A DNA stretch of 64,000 nt, taken from contig SUVG01000004.1 of the NCBI GenBank assembly GCA_015062115.1, forward strand, positions 142,947 through 206,946, given 5' to 3'. A model generated the notes under the pieces. That model worked only from the letters and a program-made list of their open reading frames with translations, ran no database searches and was not told where the DNA came from. A program made the position numbers and the translations under genes. Positions 41,967 to 50,319 of this stretch are shown here, one piece after another. The stretch is from Elusimicrobium sp. (GTDB lineage: Bacteria; Elusimicrobiota; Elusimicrobia; Elusimicrobiales; Elusimicrobiaceae). How positions within the stretch are numbered: position 1 is the stretch's first letter; each line of letters opens with the position of its first letter.

Positions 41967-42995
41967 ATGAGCAAGGGGTTTGTGAAAACATGGCGAAGTG
42001 AGGCGGATATTCCCCAGTTGTGGCAGAATACTACCCTTTTTTGCGTGTATCAAAAACTAAAGATTTTGGCCGCGCGGCCTGGGTGGACAGTAACCCTGTC
42101 TATCCCCGCGCTGGCCAAACGAATTTGTTTGTCCCCAAACACCTTGCAGAAGTCCATCAAGGAATTAGCGGAAATCGGCCTTATTTATGCCGGAAAGAAC
42201 GAAGAGGGGGTAACCCGCCTGGAACTTCTTTTTTGCGAAAATGAGCCCGATTTAGAGGGATTGACGGTGGGTGTAACGCGCGCGACGAGCAAGCAACTGG
42301 CACAGGCGCGCCGAACGGCCCCGAAACGCGTATCAAAAAATGATATGCCTGCAAAGCCGTCTATGTCAAAAAATGACATACCCACCATATCAAAAAATGA
42401 CATGCCCACTTTATATAAACAAGAAGAACTACATAGCAAGAAAACTACTAACCCCCTTCTATCCCCCATGGACTTTATGGCCGAATTTGCCTCTTTTTGG
42501 AATTTGTACCCGAACAAGAAAGGAAAACAACGCGCTATTAGACGGTGGAAAAGAGGGGCTTACGATGTAAGCAAGATCCTGCCGGTGTTGGCTAAACAAA
42601 AGAAACTGCGAGAGTGGAACAAACAAGACGGCCAGTTTGTGCCGCGCGCTGATGCGTATCTTAACCAAAAGCGCTGGGAAGATGTGTTACCTGTCGGAGA
42701 AGAGTTTTACATTTTGGACTTCAAAGAACCCAAAACCGAACGCGAAACGACTTTGAGAAACTGGATTTCAGTTGTAAGTCCTTCCCTTTTGAAAAACGAC
42801 AATCAAAAAATAAACAGCGTTTTCGAAAAAGACAGATGCGCGTTTGAAGAAATTGTGGCGCTTGCCGGAACAGTATCTGCTGCTTTCGAAATCATGCGAC
42901 ACGGCTGGCGAAAAGGATGCAACGGTATGTTGTCTATCCGTGAAAAAGCGGCCGCTTACAGGGACGAATTGAAACGAGAAGGTAAAATTGTATGA
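41967..42995 (+). CDS. Phage replication initiator (lambda O-like layout)
   Basis: 342 residues. Residues 25-85 (LAKRICLSPNTLQKSIKELAEIGLIYAGKN) form a winged helix of the replication-initiator type. A hydrophilic linker (residues 115-170) contains three SKNDMP/SKNDIP repeats, encoded by three palindromic iterons. The C-terminal half begins with FASFWNLYPNKKGKQRAIRRWKRG, a domain common in phage replication proteins. The arrangement, DNA-binding head, iterons in the middle of the gene, partner-binding tail, is that of lambda O. It would bind the iterons and recruit host helicase. No phage helicase or polymerase is seen in the window, consistent with using the host machinery. Confidence 0.75.
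   Translation: MSKGFVKTWRSEADIPQLWQNTTLFCVYQKLKILAARPGWTVTLSIPALAKRICLSPNTLQKSIKELAEIGLIYAGKNEEGVTRLELLFCENEPDLEGLTVGVTRATSKQLAQARRTAPKRVSKNDMPAKPSMSKNDIPTISKNDMPTLYKQEELHSKKTTNPLLSPMDFMAEFASFWNLYPNKKGKQRAIRRWKRGAYDVSKILPVLAKQKKLREWNKQDGQFVPRADAYLNQKRWEDVLPVGEEFYILDFKEPKTERETTLRNWISVVSPSLLKNDNQKINSVFEKDRCAFEEIVALAGTVSAAFEIMRHGWRKGCNGMLSIREKAAAYRDELKREGKIV
42331..42402 (+). repeat. Three palindromic iterons inside the replication gene (candidate origin)
   Basis: TATCAAAAAATGATA (42331-42345), TGTCAAAAAATGACA (42364-42378) and TATCAAAAAATGACA (42388-42402) share the pattern TrTCA-AAAAA-TGAyA and a trailing CC. The first two are perfect palindromes around A5. An AT-rich stretch follows. Confidence 0.7.
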
Positions 42996-43420
42996 ACAAA
43001 AAATATGTACGCTCTTTTGGTGAACAACCAAACAACGCGCCGGTGGCGGCGATAAAAAGGCCCGCCTCGTGGTGTGAAGCCTGTGGCAAACATTTTGTGG
43101 CCGCGCGCCCTGTTTTTTTGGAGTATATGGGCCAAAATTACGAGGTGTGTCAAAGAAATGTATGTCTGCGCTGTGGGCATATCCCCGTTTGGAGAAATGC
43201 TGATGATGCTTTTCCTGCGTTTTGGACTCGGCGCAGTAACGGGAGTATTTCGGTGCATAAAAGAGATTTCTTTTTGCCGCGTTCTCTTTATGAGACCGAA
43301 GAAGGGAAAGCCGATGTGGGGTTGAAAGTGCGCATCATTTCGGCCCTTATCATCTTGGCGCAAAAAGAACCGACAAACACTATTTTTTCTTATTCTTTAG
43401 TAGAAAAAATGATTAAATAA
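42992..43420 (+). CDS. Zinc-finger-like phage protein, unknown function
   Basis: 142 residues, start overlapping the replication gene stop (ATGA). CEACGKHF and CLRCGHIPVW give two CxxC pairs of a probable zinc-binding site; the C-terminal helix (LKVRIISALIILAQKEP) is hydrophobic. It is the last gene of the early operon. A role in replication or early regulation is inferred from position only. Confidence 0.6.
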   Translation: MNKKYVRSFGEQPNNAPVAAIKRPASWCEACGKHFVAARPVFLEYMGQNYEVCQRNVCLRCGHIPVWRNADDAFPAFWTRRSNGSISVHKRDFFLPRSLYETEEGKADVGLKVRIISALIILAQKEPTNTIFSYSLVEKMIK

Positions 43421-43464
43421 TAAGCATTTATAAATTTAGCAACAATTTTGTTCCTAAATAGGGG

Positions 43465-43568
43465 TTGAATTTTTTTAATTTATTTACCACAATATATGTA
43501 CTTAACGGCCTTACTGGACTTAAGGCTAAAGCACCCTTGGGGTGTTCTGTCCGGTAAGGTCGTTTTTT
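43465..43568 (+). promoter_or_regulatory. Late-gene leader with promoter-like boxes and a terminator-like junction
   Basis: TTGAAT (43465-43470) lies about 17 bases before a weak CACAAT box. Downstream, AACGGCCTTACTGGA (43504-43518) pairs with TCCGGTAAGGTCGTT (43550-43564; two G-U pairs) enclosing GCACCC/GGGTGT, and T6 follows. A terminator placed between a late promoter and the terminase genes fits control by antitermination. Confidence 0.5.
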
Positions 43569-44147
43569 GTGGCTAAAACTAACTTAAAAGAAGTTCTTAC
43601 AGTGGAAATAGAACGCGCCGAAAAGATACTCTCGGCACGCAAAACCGCTCCACAAAACTTCCAACTCCAACTTTTTGAAGAGTTGGAAGATTATAACGCC
43701 CTGCAAAAAAAGAAAAACCCAAAAAACTCGGCCGGACTTACCATAAGCCAAGAAGTGTTTGCGCGCCTGCTTGCCTGCGGCCTTACCAAAACTGAAGCCT
43801 ATATTCGGGCCTACGAATTAACCAACTATAAACTTTCTACCGTCTATCCCAAAGCGTGCCGGTTGTCAAAAGAGGACAAGATTGTGGCAAGGGTTGAGGC
43901 TTTGAGAAGGGAAATTGAGGATAAGGCCCTCATGAGCCCGACGGAGTTTTATCAAATCATTACCGAAAAAGCGAGAAAAGAGGGCAAGGAACAGGCTTGG
44001 GCGCTTGAGCAAGTGGGTAAATGTTTGGGAGTGTATAAGGCCGATAAAGGCCTGCCCGGAAGTGCCGATGCTCCGTTTGTGATTAAGTATTTAGACGAAG
44101 AAACTCCCGTGGCTACCGTTGGGGGATTTAGCGGAGGGAAAGCATGA
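43569..44147 (+). CDS. Terminase small subunit
   Basis: 192 residues from the GTG at 43569 (MAKTNLKEVLTVEIERAEK); AAGG lies 9 bases upstream. A GTG at 43542 also lies in frame but falls inside the terminator-like stem. Residues 65-125 (LTISQEVFARLLACGLTKTE, then AYIRAYELTNYKLSTVYPKA) form a helix-turn-helix of small terminases. It recognises the phage DNA for packaging. The gene overlaps the large subunit by ATGA. Confidence 0.75.
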   Translation: MAKTNLKEVLTVEIERAEKILSARKTAPQNFQLQLFEELEDYNALQKKKNPKNSAGLTISQEVFARLLACGLTKTEAYIRAYELTNYKLSTVYPKACRLSKEDKIVARVEALRREIEDKALMSPTEFYQIITEKARKEGKEQAWALEQVGKCLGVYKADKGLPGSADAPFVIKYLDEETPVATVGGFSGGKA

Positions 44148-45523
44148 ACGAACTGCTGATACCTTACCGCGCAAGACACCCGCAAACCGAAATCCACCCG
44201 CAACTGGAAAGCCACCGCTTTTCGGTGCTTGTTACCCATCGCCAAATGGGTAAAACCGTGTGTGCGATTAACCACCTTATCAAAATGGCTATAAAAAACC
44301 CGCGCCCCGCCGCGCAGTATTTCTATATTGCCCCTTACAGAAACCAAGCAAAAAACCTTACTTGGGATTATTTCAAAAGATTTTTATCTGCTTTTGTCCG
44401 CGCTCCGTACAAAGACCGCAACGGAAGTACCCATTATGCGCAACTGGTTAAGTTTAACGAGAGTGAACTTTCTGTTGATATTAACGGAAAGGCCCTGATT
44501 CGCGTGGTGGGGGCAGATAACCCTGATGCCTTGCGCGGTAACTATGCGGACGGAGTAGTGCTTGATGAGTTTGGGGATATCCGCCCCGATGTATATACCG
44601 AAATTATCCGCCCGATGCTCATTAGCCGAAACGGGTGGGTGGTTTTTATGGGCACGCCAAAGGGGCAAAACCAGTTTTATGACATTTACCTTCATGCCGC
44701 CAGCGAATACGCCAAAAAACCAAACGGAGATTGGTGGGCGGGAATGTATCGCGCCGATGAAACGGGGGTATTTCCTGCCGAAGAGTTGGCGCAAATTAAA
44801 AAAGAGACCGCCGAAAACATTTTTAAGCGCGAGTATCTTTGTGATTTTTCCACCTCTGCCGAAGATTGTGTGTTTTCGGGTGAAATGCTGATGCAAGCCG
44901 AAAAGAACAATTTTGCTTTTTCGGGGGGAGAAAGGGTGGCCGCCTTGGACTTGGCACGCTACGGTGCCGATAATACGGTGCTTGCTGTTTGGGAATATGC
45001 CGGCCCCAACAAGTGGAAGGAAGTTTCTATTGAGGCATGGAACGGAAAAGATGCCATGTACACGGTGGGCCGTGTGGCAGATGCCAGCAAAACCTATAAG
45101 TTTAATCGCTTGATCGTGGATGGTGACGGTATGGGCGGGCCCGTAATTGACCGATTGAAAGAAGTGGTGTCTTTTGAGGTGCAAGAATTTCACGGAGGAC
45201 ATGTAGCAGAAGATGCGGAAAGATTTGCCAATAAACGGGCAGAAACTTACTTTGCCTTGCATGATTTTTTTGAAAAAGGATATGTGGAACTGAAACATAA
45301 GCCCGCACTTACTGAATTGGCTATGGTAACTTACTCGTTTAACTCTAAAGGTCAAATTAAGATGTTTTCTAAAGAAGAATTAAGAAACAAAGGGGGAAAA
45401 AGCCCCGACTATGCCGATGCCGTAATGATGAGCGCTGTACTCTTTAAGCGGTCAAACGCTGTGAATTTCCGCGGCAACAATGGCCGTCGAATACTGACGG
45501 CGTATGGTGGTTTTGATTTTTAA
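44144..45523 (+). CDS. Terminase large subunit
   Basis: 459 residues. The ATPase half has VTHRQMGKTVCAINHLI (Walker A variant) and GVVLDEFGDI (Walker B with catalytic Glu), then MGTPKGQNQFYDIYL as motif III. The nuclease half has VAALDLARYGADNTVLAVWEY, LIVDGDGMGGPVIDRL and SPDYADAVMMSAVLF, supplying the acidic residues of the RNase H-like headful nuclease. It pumps phage DNA into the capsid and cuts it. Confidence 0.95.
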   Translation: MNELLIPYRARHPQTEIHPQLESHRFSVLVTHRQMGKTVCAINHLIKMAIKNPRPAAQYFYIAPYRNQAKNLTWDYFKRFLSAFVRAPYKDRNGSTHYAQLVKFNESELSVDINGKALIRVVGADNPDALRGNYADGVVLDEFGDIRPDVYTEIIRPMLISRNGWVVFMGTPKGQNQFYDIYLHAASEYAKKPNGDWWAGMYRADETGVFPAEELAQIKKETAENIFKREYLCDFSTSAEDCVFSGEMLMQAEKNNFAFSGGERVAALDLARYGADNTVLAVWEYAGPNKWKEVSIEAWNGKDAMYTVGRVADASKTYKFNRLIVDGDGMGGPVIDRLKEVVSFEVQEFHGGHVAEDAERFANKRAETYFALHDFFEKGYVELKHKPALTELAMVTYSFNSKGQIKMFSKEELRNKGGKSPDYADAVMMSAVLFKRSNAVNFRGNNGRRILTAYGGFDF

Positions 45524-45539
45524 TTGGGAGGTTTGGAAT

Positions 45540-45929
45540 ATGAGTTGGTGGAGCAAGAAAGTAAAAAAACATATGGGGAAAATTGCCGGTGTCACGCTCG
45601 GGGCTTTGGCCGGTTATCTTACCATGGGCGTAGGCGCGGGGCTTCCGGCGGCTCTAGGGTGGGGTACGGCCGGCGGTTTAGCCGGTTATGCCGGTGGCGA
45701 TAGTGTAGATACCGCTCACGCGGCCGCTAAACTGCAAGAACAACAGGCAGACGAAGCCAAAAAACAGGCCGAAGAGCAGAAAAAAGCCACTTTAGCCGCC
45801 GCGGAAGCCGAAAGCATCAACGCCGATCGCGCTGCTTTGAAAACACGCAAAAAATACGGCCGCGCCAGCACGGTTCTCGGTGGTACTGCTAATGCCGGTG
45901 GTGCTGCAAAGCGTTTATTGGGGGAATAA
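45540..45929 (+). CDS. Small virion-associated protein with glycine-rich hydrophobic region
   Basis: 129 residues from the ATG at 45540 with GGGAGG upstream. A Gly/Ala-rich hydrophobic segment (AGVTLGALAGYLTMGVGAGLPAALGWG) is followed by a coiled coil (KLQEQQADEAKKQAEEQKKATLAAAEAE). This pattern occurs in phage proteins between terminase and portal of short-tailed phages. Function unknown; perhaps membrane-active. Confidence 0.6.
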   Translation: MSWWSKKVKKHMGKIAGVTLGALAGYLTMGVGAGLPAALGWGTAGGLAGYAGGDSVDTAHAAAKLQEQQADEAKKQAEEQKKATLAAAEAESINADRAALKTRKKYGRASTVLGGTANAGGAAKRLLGE

Positions 45930-47576
45930 ATGGATTTGAGACTCTCAAAGAAATACGACGAGTTATCCCACAGGCTCTCTGTAATGGAAGGCAAACGATC
46001 CTCTTGGGAATCTTTGTGGCAGAGAATCGCAGAACTGGCCGACCCTAAAAATGCCACCTTTACGGTGGAAAGAACTTTTGGACAAATTGATAAAGGCCAG
46101 CGTAAAACCGACAGCACTTTGGCTTTGACCGTTCCCAAATGGGCCAACGCTATGGACGGGCTCACGACTCCGAAAACGCAGAAATGGCACGGCTTAACTA
46201 TCACCGATACCGATTTAGCGGACAAGTACAGAGACTACTTTGAAGCGTGCCGCGATGTGCTGTTCTCGATTCGCTACGGCGCGGGCAGTAACTTCTCCTC
46301 CGCCAACAACGAAAACTTAAAGATGATTGGCTTTTACGGAAACGGGCCTTTCTCTGTGACCGAAAACTACGGTAAAGGAATAAATTACAAAGCATGGCCG
46401 GTGCAGGAGTTTTTTGTGGAGCAAAATAACTTGGGGGATATTGATGTTTTTTTCCGCAAGTTTACCTTAAATACTCGCCAAGCCTTGCAAGAATTTGGGG
46501 AACATACGCCCGCCGATATAAAAAAATGCGACAAATTGGATAAAGAGTGGCAATTTTTAATGGCAGTGTACCCGAACACCGATTATACACCCGGCCGTTT
46601 TGACGGAGCCAAAAAGAAATTTGCCTGCGATTATTTGTGCTTAACAACCAAAGAAGTGGTTTTGCAAAGCGGGTTTGATGTCTGCCCGTTCTGCTATCCG
46701 CGCTATGATGTTTTGCCGAACTTGCAAGACCCTTATGGCTATTCGCCGACGATGCTTTTACTTCCGGAAATTAAGAAATTGGCTTCCATGGGCAGAAGTA
46801 ACTTGCGTGTGGCCGGTAGAGCAAGCGACCCCACTTACTTAATGGCGGACGAGGATATTATCGGCGTGGATCGTGTAGGTATGCCAAATGCTTTGATTCC
46901 CGGCGGTTTAGATGCAAACGGCCGGCCGCGCGTGCAAGCCCTGCAGAATCCGGGCCAATTGCCGTTCTCGCTCGAAATGCTGCAAGACATGAGACAGTTA
47001 ATCCGCGAAGGGTTCGATATGAACTTGTTTGCGACCATGATTAACAAACCGGATATGACTGCTACCGAGGTACTCCAACGCCAACAGGAAACGGCGGTAC
47101 TCGTGGGGCCCACTACGAGCAGGCGCGAACGGGAATTTCTCTCCCATGTGATTGCCAAGGAATTTGAAATTGCCATGCGCGCGGGCCAACTCCCGCCGAT
47201 GCCACCTGAATTGGCAGAAGCCCTATCTGCCGGTCAAGCAGAATTCCAAATCGAATATGAAAGCCCGATTAGAAGAGCCCAAGAAGCGGACTCCGGTACG
47301 GCTATTATGCGTACTTTGGAAGTAGCCGGTGCTTTGGCTCCGTTTGACCCTAGCATTAAAAACCAAATCAACGCCGGCCGCGTACTTAAAGAAGTGGCCA
47401 AAGTGTTTGGGGCTCCGTCCAAAATCTTTAACACGGACGAAGAAAAAGAAGCCCTTGATGCAAGTGATGCACAAATGGCCCAAGCGCAACAGATGCTCGA
47501 AGCCGCACCGGTTATGAGCCAAAGTGCCAAAGACTTGGCCGCCGCACAAGCAGCCACGGGGGCTGAACTGAGATGA
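45930..47576 (+). CDS. Portal (head-to-tail connecting) protein, podovirus type
   Basis: 548 residues. SSWESLWQRIAELADPKNATF, PKWANAMDGLTTPKTQKWHGL and the ending with coiled-coil and DTEKEAL-like ALDASDAQMAQAQQML match the head-tail connector family of T7-like and related podoviruses. Twelve copies would form the portal ring for DNA entry. It starts at once after the previous stop. Length is normal for the family. Confidence 0.93.
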   Translation: MDLRLSKKYDELSHRLSVMEGKRSSWESLWQRIAELADPKNATFTVERTFGQIDKGQRKTDSTLALTVPKWANAMDGLTTPKTQKWHGLTITDTDLADKYRDYFEACRDVLFSIRYGAGSNFSSANNENLKMIGFYGNGPFSVTENYGKGINYKAWPVQEFFVEQNNLGDIDVFFRKFTLNTRQALQEFGEHTPADIKKCDKLDKEWQFLMAVYPNTDYTPGRFDGAKKKFACDYLCLTTKEVVLQSGFDVCPFCYPRYDVLPNLQDPYGYSPTMLLLPEIKKLASMGRSNLRVAGRASDPTYLMADEDIIGVDRVGMPNALIPGGLDANGRPRVQALQNPGQLPFSLEMLQDMRQLIREGFDMNLFATMINKPDMTATEVLQRQQETAVLVGPTTSRREREFLSHVIAKEFEIAMRAGQLPPMPPELAEALSAGQAEFQIEYESPIRRAQEADSGTAIMRTLEVAGALAPFDPSIKNQINAGRVLKEVAKVFGAPSKIFNTDEEKEALDASDAQMAQAQQMLEAAPVMSQSAKDLAAAQAATGAELR

Positions 47577-47857
47577 AGAAATTATATGCAATTTTGTTCC
47601 GCAAGCGCTTGGCCTTCCGCGAGGTATTTGATGATAAAAAACCCGCGGTAAAGGTAGTTCTTGCGGAACTAAAACGCATCTGCCCCAGTAATCCCACTTC
47701 GGGGGCTGGAAATCCGCTTGATGAAAAACAGGTGTTTATAAACATTGGGCGCAGGCAGGTGCTTAATCACATATTGGGCATTATCCATATGCCGGACGAG
47801 AAATTAAACCAAATAGCACGGGAGGAAGAATTATATGGAACAAGAAGCGACGAATAG
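47573..47857 (+). CDS. Bbp19-like phage protein
   Basis: 94 residues. VFINIGRRQVLNHILGIIHM fits the small Bbp19-type proteins found between portal and scaffold in podoviruses (a GRxVLxxI helix). ATGA overlap with the portal gene and a 23-base overlap with the scaffold gene. Function unknown. Confidence 0.65.
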   Translation: MKKLYAILFRKRLAFREVFDDKKPAVKVVLAELKRICPSNPTSGAGNPLDEKQVFINIGRRQVLNHILGIIHMPDEKLNQIAREEELYGTRSDE

Positions 47858-48569
47858 TGTTGCGGAACTTTTAGGTGCGGGGGAAACCTCTCCCGCCGAA
47901 ACGGGAACCGAACCCCAAAAGACCCAAACCACAGTACCGGAAGGATATGTGGCTTTACCGACGGAAAAATCAACCCCTGAAGAACTGTCCGCTTTTTATG
48001 GGAAACTGGGCAGACCGGAAACGGCGGATAAATACGAACTGGCCGTACCGGAAGGATATGATGACTCCTTCCCCAAGGCCATGGCACCGATCATGTTTGA
48101 AGCAGGGCTCTCGCAGGCGCAAGCCGCTAAACTGGCCGAAGGGTGGAACGGGTTTATTTCCGCTAAAGCCGCCGAAGTAGAAAAAGCATACCACGCGGCA
48201 CAAGACAAAGAAATGGCCGAACTGCAAACCGAGTGGGGGGCCGACTACGATAAAAACGAAGAAATCGCCCGCCAAGCCGCGCGCAAGTACTCATTAGACA
48301 ACGAGACCTTAACCAAAATGGAACGCGCTATGGGTAGTAAGGCCTTGATGAAGTTTATGTACAAAATCGGCTCCACCCTCATGGACGCGCCGATTAAGGG
48401 CACAAACGCCGGTAACCCGCAACCCAACACCTATACGGCCGCACAGGCCAAAGCCAAACTTGACGAATTAAAAGCCGATAAAGAATTTGGAGCCAAATTT
48501 CTTGCCGGCGATAAAGAAGCCAAGCAGTTGTTTGATGCCTTGTGCACGGCTATGGCGAAGGGGGAATAA
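47835..48569 (+). CDS. Scaffold/capsid assembly protein
   Basis: 244 residues, acidic and helical, without hydrophobic core segments. YVALPTEKSTPEELSAFYGKLGRPETADKY and WGADYDKNEEIARQAARKYSL are typical of podoviral scaffolds, which sit between portal and capsid genes. It would guide assembly of the procapsid and then leave. GGAGGAAGAATT precedes the ATG. Confidence 0.83.
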   Translation: MEQEATNSVAELLGAGETSPAETGTEPQKTQTTVPEGYVALPTEKSTPEELSAFYGKLGRPETADKYELAVPEGYDDSFPKAMAPIMFEAGLSQAQAAKLAEGWNGFISAKAAEVEKAYHAAQDKEMAELQTEWGADYDKNEEIARQAARKYSLDNETLTKMERAMGSKALMKFMYKIGSTLMDAPIKGTNAGNPQPNTYTAAQAKAKLDELKADKEFGAKFLAGDKEAKQLFDALCTAMAKGE

Positions 48570-48760
48570 TGCCTGAAAAAATAACCCGCGGGGAAGTGCG
48601 GCAAAAGTTGGAACTGCTCTTACGGCTTAACCCCATGAATTTTACAAAAGAAGTAATTTACGCGCATTTGGCGCCTGTGGTAAGCGCACTTGCGCAAGAT
48701 TTGGGTAAAACCCAAAAAAACAAACGCTCTTCCGAGGAAAGAGAGCACGAAAATAAATAA
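48569..48760 (+). CDS. Small phage protein between scaffold and capsid genes
   Basis: 63 residues, starting at an ATG that shares one base with the scaffold stop (TAATG), GGGG upstream. Sequence is helical and charged (QKLELLLRLNPMNFTKEVIYAHLAPVV). No family recognised; perhaps a head completion or decoration factor. Confidence 0.5.
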   Translation: MPEKITRGEVRQKLELLLRLNPMNFTKEVIYAHLAPVVSALAQDLGKTQKNKRSSEEREHENK

Positions 48761-48771
48761 GGAGAAAAAAA

Positions 48772-49665
48772 ATGGCTATTGATGGAAAGAACTTCAGCAA
48801 TATTGAAAAGCATGAAGTAGAGGTGAAATACTCTCAAAAAATGCAATTGCTTGCCCAGCAACAAAATTCCACCTTGGAATCTTGCGTAACTGTGGAAAAC
48901 AATTTGAAAGGCAAAAATGTGTGTGCGGCAAACCAAATCGGTACTTTCTCTACCCGCGAACGCAGCACCCGCTTTGAAGAAACCCATGTCGTAGATGTGG
49001 ATCGTGCGCAGCGCTGGTACGAACCGAGAATGTTTGACGGCGCGGCCCTATTCGATAACTGGGATAGAATCCGCATGGAAATCACGCCGGAAGATAAAGT
49101 GCTTGATTCTATGCGCGCGGCTTATAAACGCGATATTGATTCCGTTATTTTAGCGGCCTATTTCAGTAATAACAAAACGGGCAAACTGGCCGCCGAAACT
49201 ACCCCTTACGATACGGCTATGACCGTTGGCGTAAATGAAGGCGGCGATATTTTGAAAAAACTTATCAAAGCCCGCACGAGATTTGTGAACCGTAATGTAG
49301 ATATCGAATCCGAAGATATCTATTGCTTGGTTCCGGCTGCTATGGAAGACGAACTGATGGCGGCGGGTATTTATCTTTCTAATGATTATATGAACGATAA
49401 AGCCGCTACCAGCAAAAAATTACCCGCCTATGGTGGTATCAACTTCGTTCGCACGACTTTGCTTACCCCCTCCGACGGCAAAATTATCTGCCCTGTATTC
49501 TGCAAATCAGGTGTTGGGCTTGGTAAATGGTTGGATATCAGCGTGAAGTTAGGGGAACGCGAGGACTTGTCTTACGCAAACCAAATCTATATCTCCTATG
49601 CGCTCGGTGCTACCCGCTTGGAAGAAGCCAAATGCGGTGCGATTGAAGTGGCGGTTGCCGCCTAG
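48772..49665 (+). CDS. Major capsid protein
   Basis: 297 residues. HEVEVKYSQKMQLLAQQQNSTLESCV, followed by strands and helices of the HK97-type fold and FVNRNVDIESEDIYCLVPAAMED, matches the capsid family of small podoviruses of this type. AAGGAG precedes the ATG and a terminator follows, giving the strong separate expression expected for a capsid gene. Confidence 0.88.
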   Translation: MAIDGKNFSNIEKHEVEVKYSQKMQLLAQQQNSTLESCVTVENNLKGKNVCAANQIGTFSTRERSTRFEETHVVDVDRAQRWYEPRMFDGAALFDNWDRIRMEITPEDKVLDSMRAAYKRDIDSVILAAYFSNNKTGKLAAETTPYDTAMTVGVNEGGDILKKLIKARTRFVNRNVDIESEDIYCLVPAAMEDELMAAGIYLSNDYMNDKAATSKKLPAYGGINFVRTTLLTPSDGKIICPVFCKSGVGLGKWLDISVKLGEREDLSYANQIYISYALGATRLEEAKCGAIEVAVAA

Positions 49666-49693
49666 TTTCCTCCCTGCTACGGCAGGCTGTGGG

Positions 49694-49713
49694 GGGAGTG
49701 ATAAAACGCTCCC
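49694..49713 (+). terminator. Hairpin after the capsid gene
   Basis: GGGAGTG (49694-49700) pairs with CGCTCCC (49707-49713) around ATAAAA. No T tract follows, so it probably protects the message end or only partly stops transcription. Confidence 0.55.
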
Positions 49714-49740
49714 TCCACCAAATAAAAAGGGGTGGAGTAA

Positions 49741-50319
49741 ATGTTAACAGAAGTAGAAATTGCAAATAAAGCACTTGGGAAGTTAGGTATTCGGCCCATT
49801 AGCAGTTTGGACGATCAGGAAGAAAGCGCGCGTGTGGCTAAGGCAATGTTTGGTACGGTGCGGGACTATGAATTATCTATTTACAGATGGCTTTTTGCGC
49901 TAAAAAGAACCCTTCTTGCTAAAGATGCCCAAGCACCCGCTTTTGGTTATGAAAACCAGTACTCTCTGCCCCCGGATTTCTTGCGCTTGGAAATGGTGGA
50001 AGGGAAACCCGCAAACTTAAAAGACAGTTATTTAATTGAAGGTAATAAAATTTTAACCGATTTGCCTGCCCCTCTTAAAATCATTTATATTTCCCGCGAA
50101 GTGGAAATGGTAAAATGGCCGCCGTTTTTCGTGGAAGCCTTCGCCTGTAAACTTGCCTACGAAATGTGCGAACGCTTAAAACAAGACCCTTCGCGTAAAA
50201 ACACCTTGCTTACCGAATACCAACTGATTATCCGTGATGCAAAACGCGCCAACGCGATTCAATTGCCGGCGCAAGCATTACCTGCCACAGAATTGGAGAT
50301 AGCACAGTATGGCTTCTAA
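49741..50319 (+). CDS. Tail tubular protein A (T7 gp11-like)
   Basis: 192 residues. LTEVEIANKALGKLGIRPISSLDDQEESARVAKAMF and YENQYSLPPDFLRLEMVEG are the head/tail adaptor pattern of T7 gp11 relatives; it joins the portal to the nozzle. GGGGTGGAGTAA lies before the ATG. The gene overlaps the next by 11 bases. Confidence 0.88.
   Translation: MLTEVEIANKALGKLGIRPISSLDDQEESARVAKAMFGTVRDYELSIYRWLFALKRTLLAKDAQAPAFGYENQYSLPPDFLRLEMVEGKPANLKDSYLIEGNKILTDLPAPLKIIYISREVEMVKWPPFFVEAFACKLAYEMCERLKQDPSRKNTLLTEYQLIIRDAKRANAIQLPAQALPATELEIAQYGF

Noticed and set aside
42331..42402. CRISPR-like repeats
   Set aside because: Only three short palindromic units with irregular spacing (33 and 24 bases) inside a coding frame; no cas genes in the window.
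34066..43420. Anti-phage defence system among the early genes
   Set aside because: I looked for restriction, toxin-antitoxin, retron and CBASS signatures and saw none; only the exported nuclease and membrane proteins are candidates for exclusion, and these are reported as inference.
38757..43568. The hairpins at 38873 and 43531 as copies of one RNA family
   Set aside because: Only the small GCACC/GGGTG hairpin is alike; the enclosing stems and surroundings share no sequence.
43542..43568. Upstream GTG start for the terminase small subunit
   Set aside because: It would begin within the terminator-like stem and has no ribosome binding site; the GTG at 43569 is better placed.
44384..45355. A 323-codon minus-strand frame opposite the terminase large subunit
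   Set aside because: It mirrors the highly conserved terminase frame and has no recognisable protein features.
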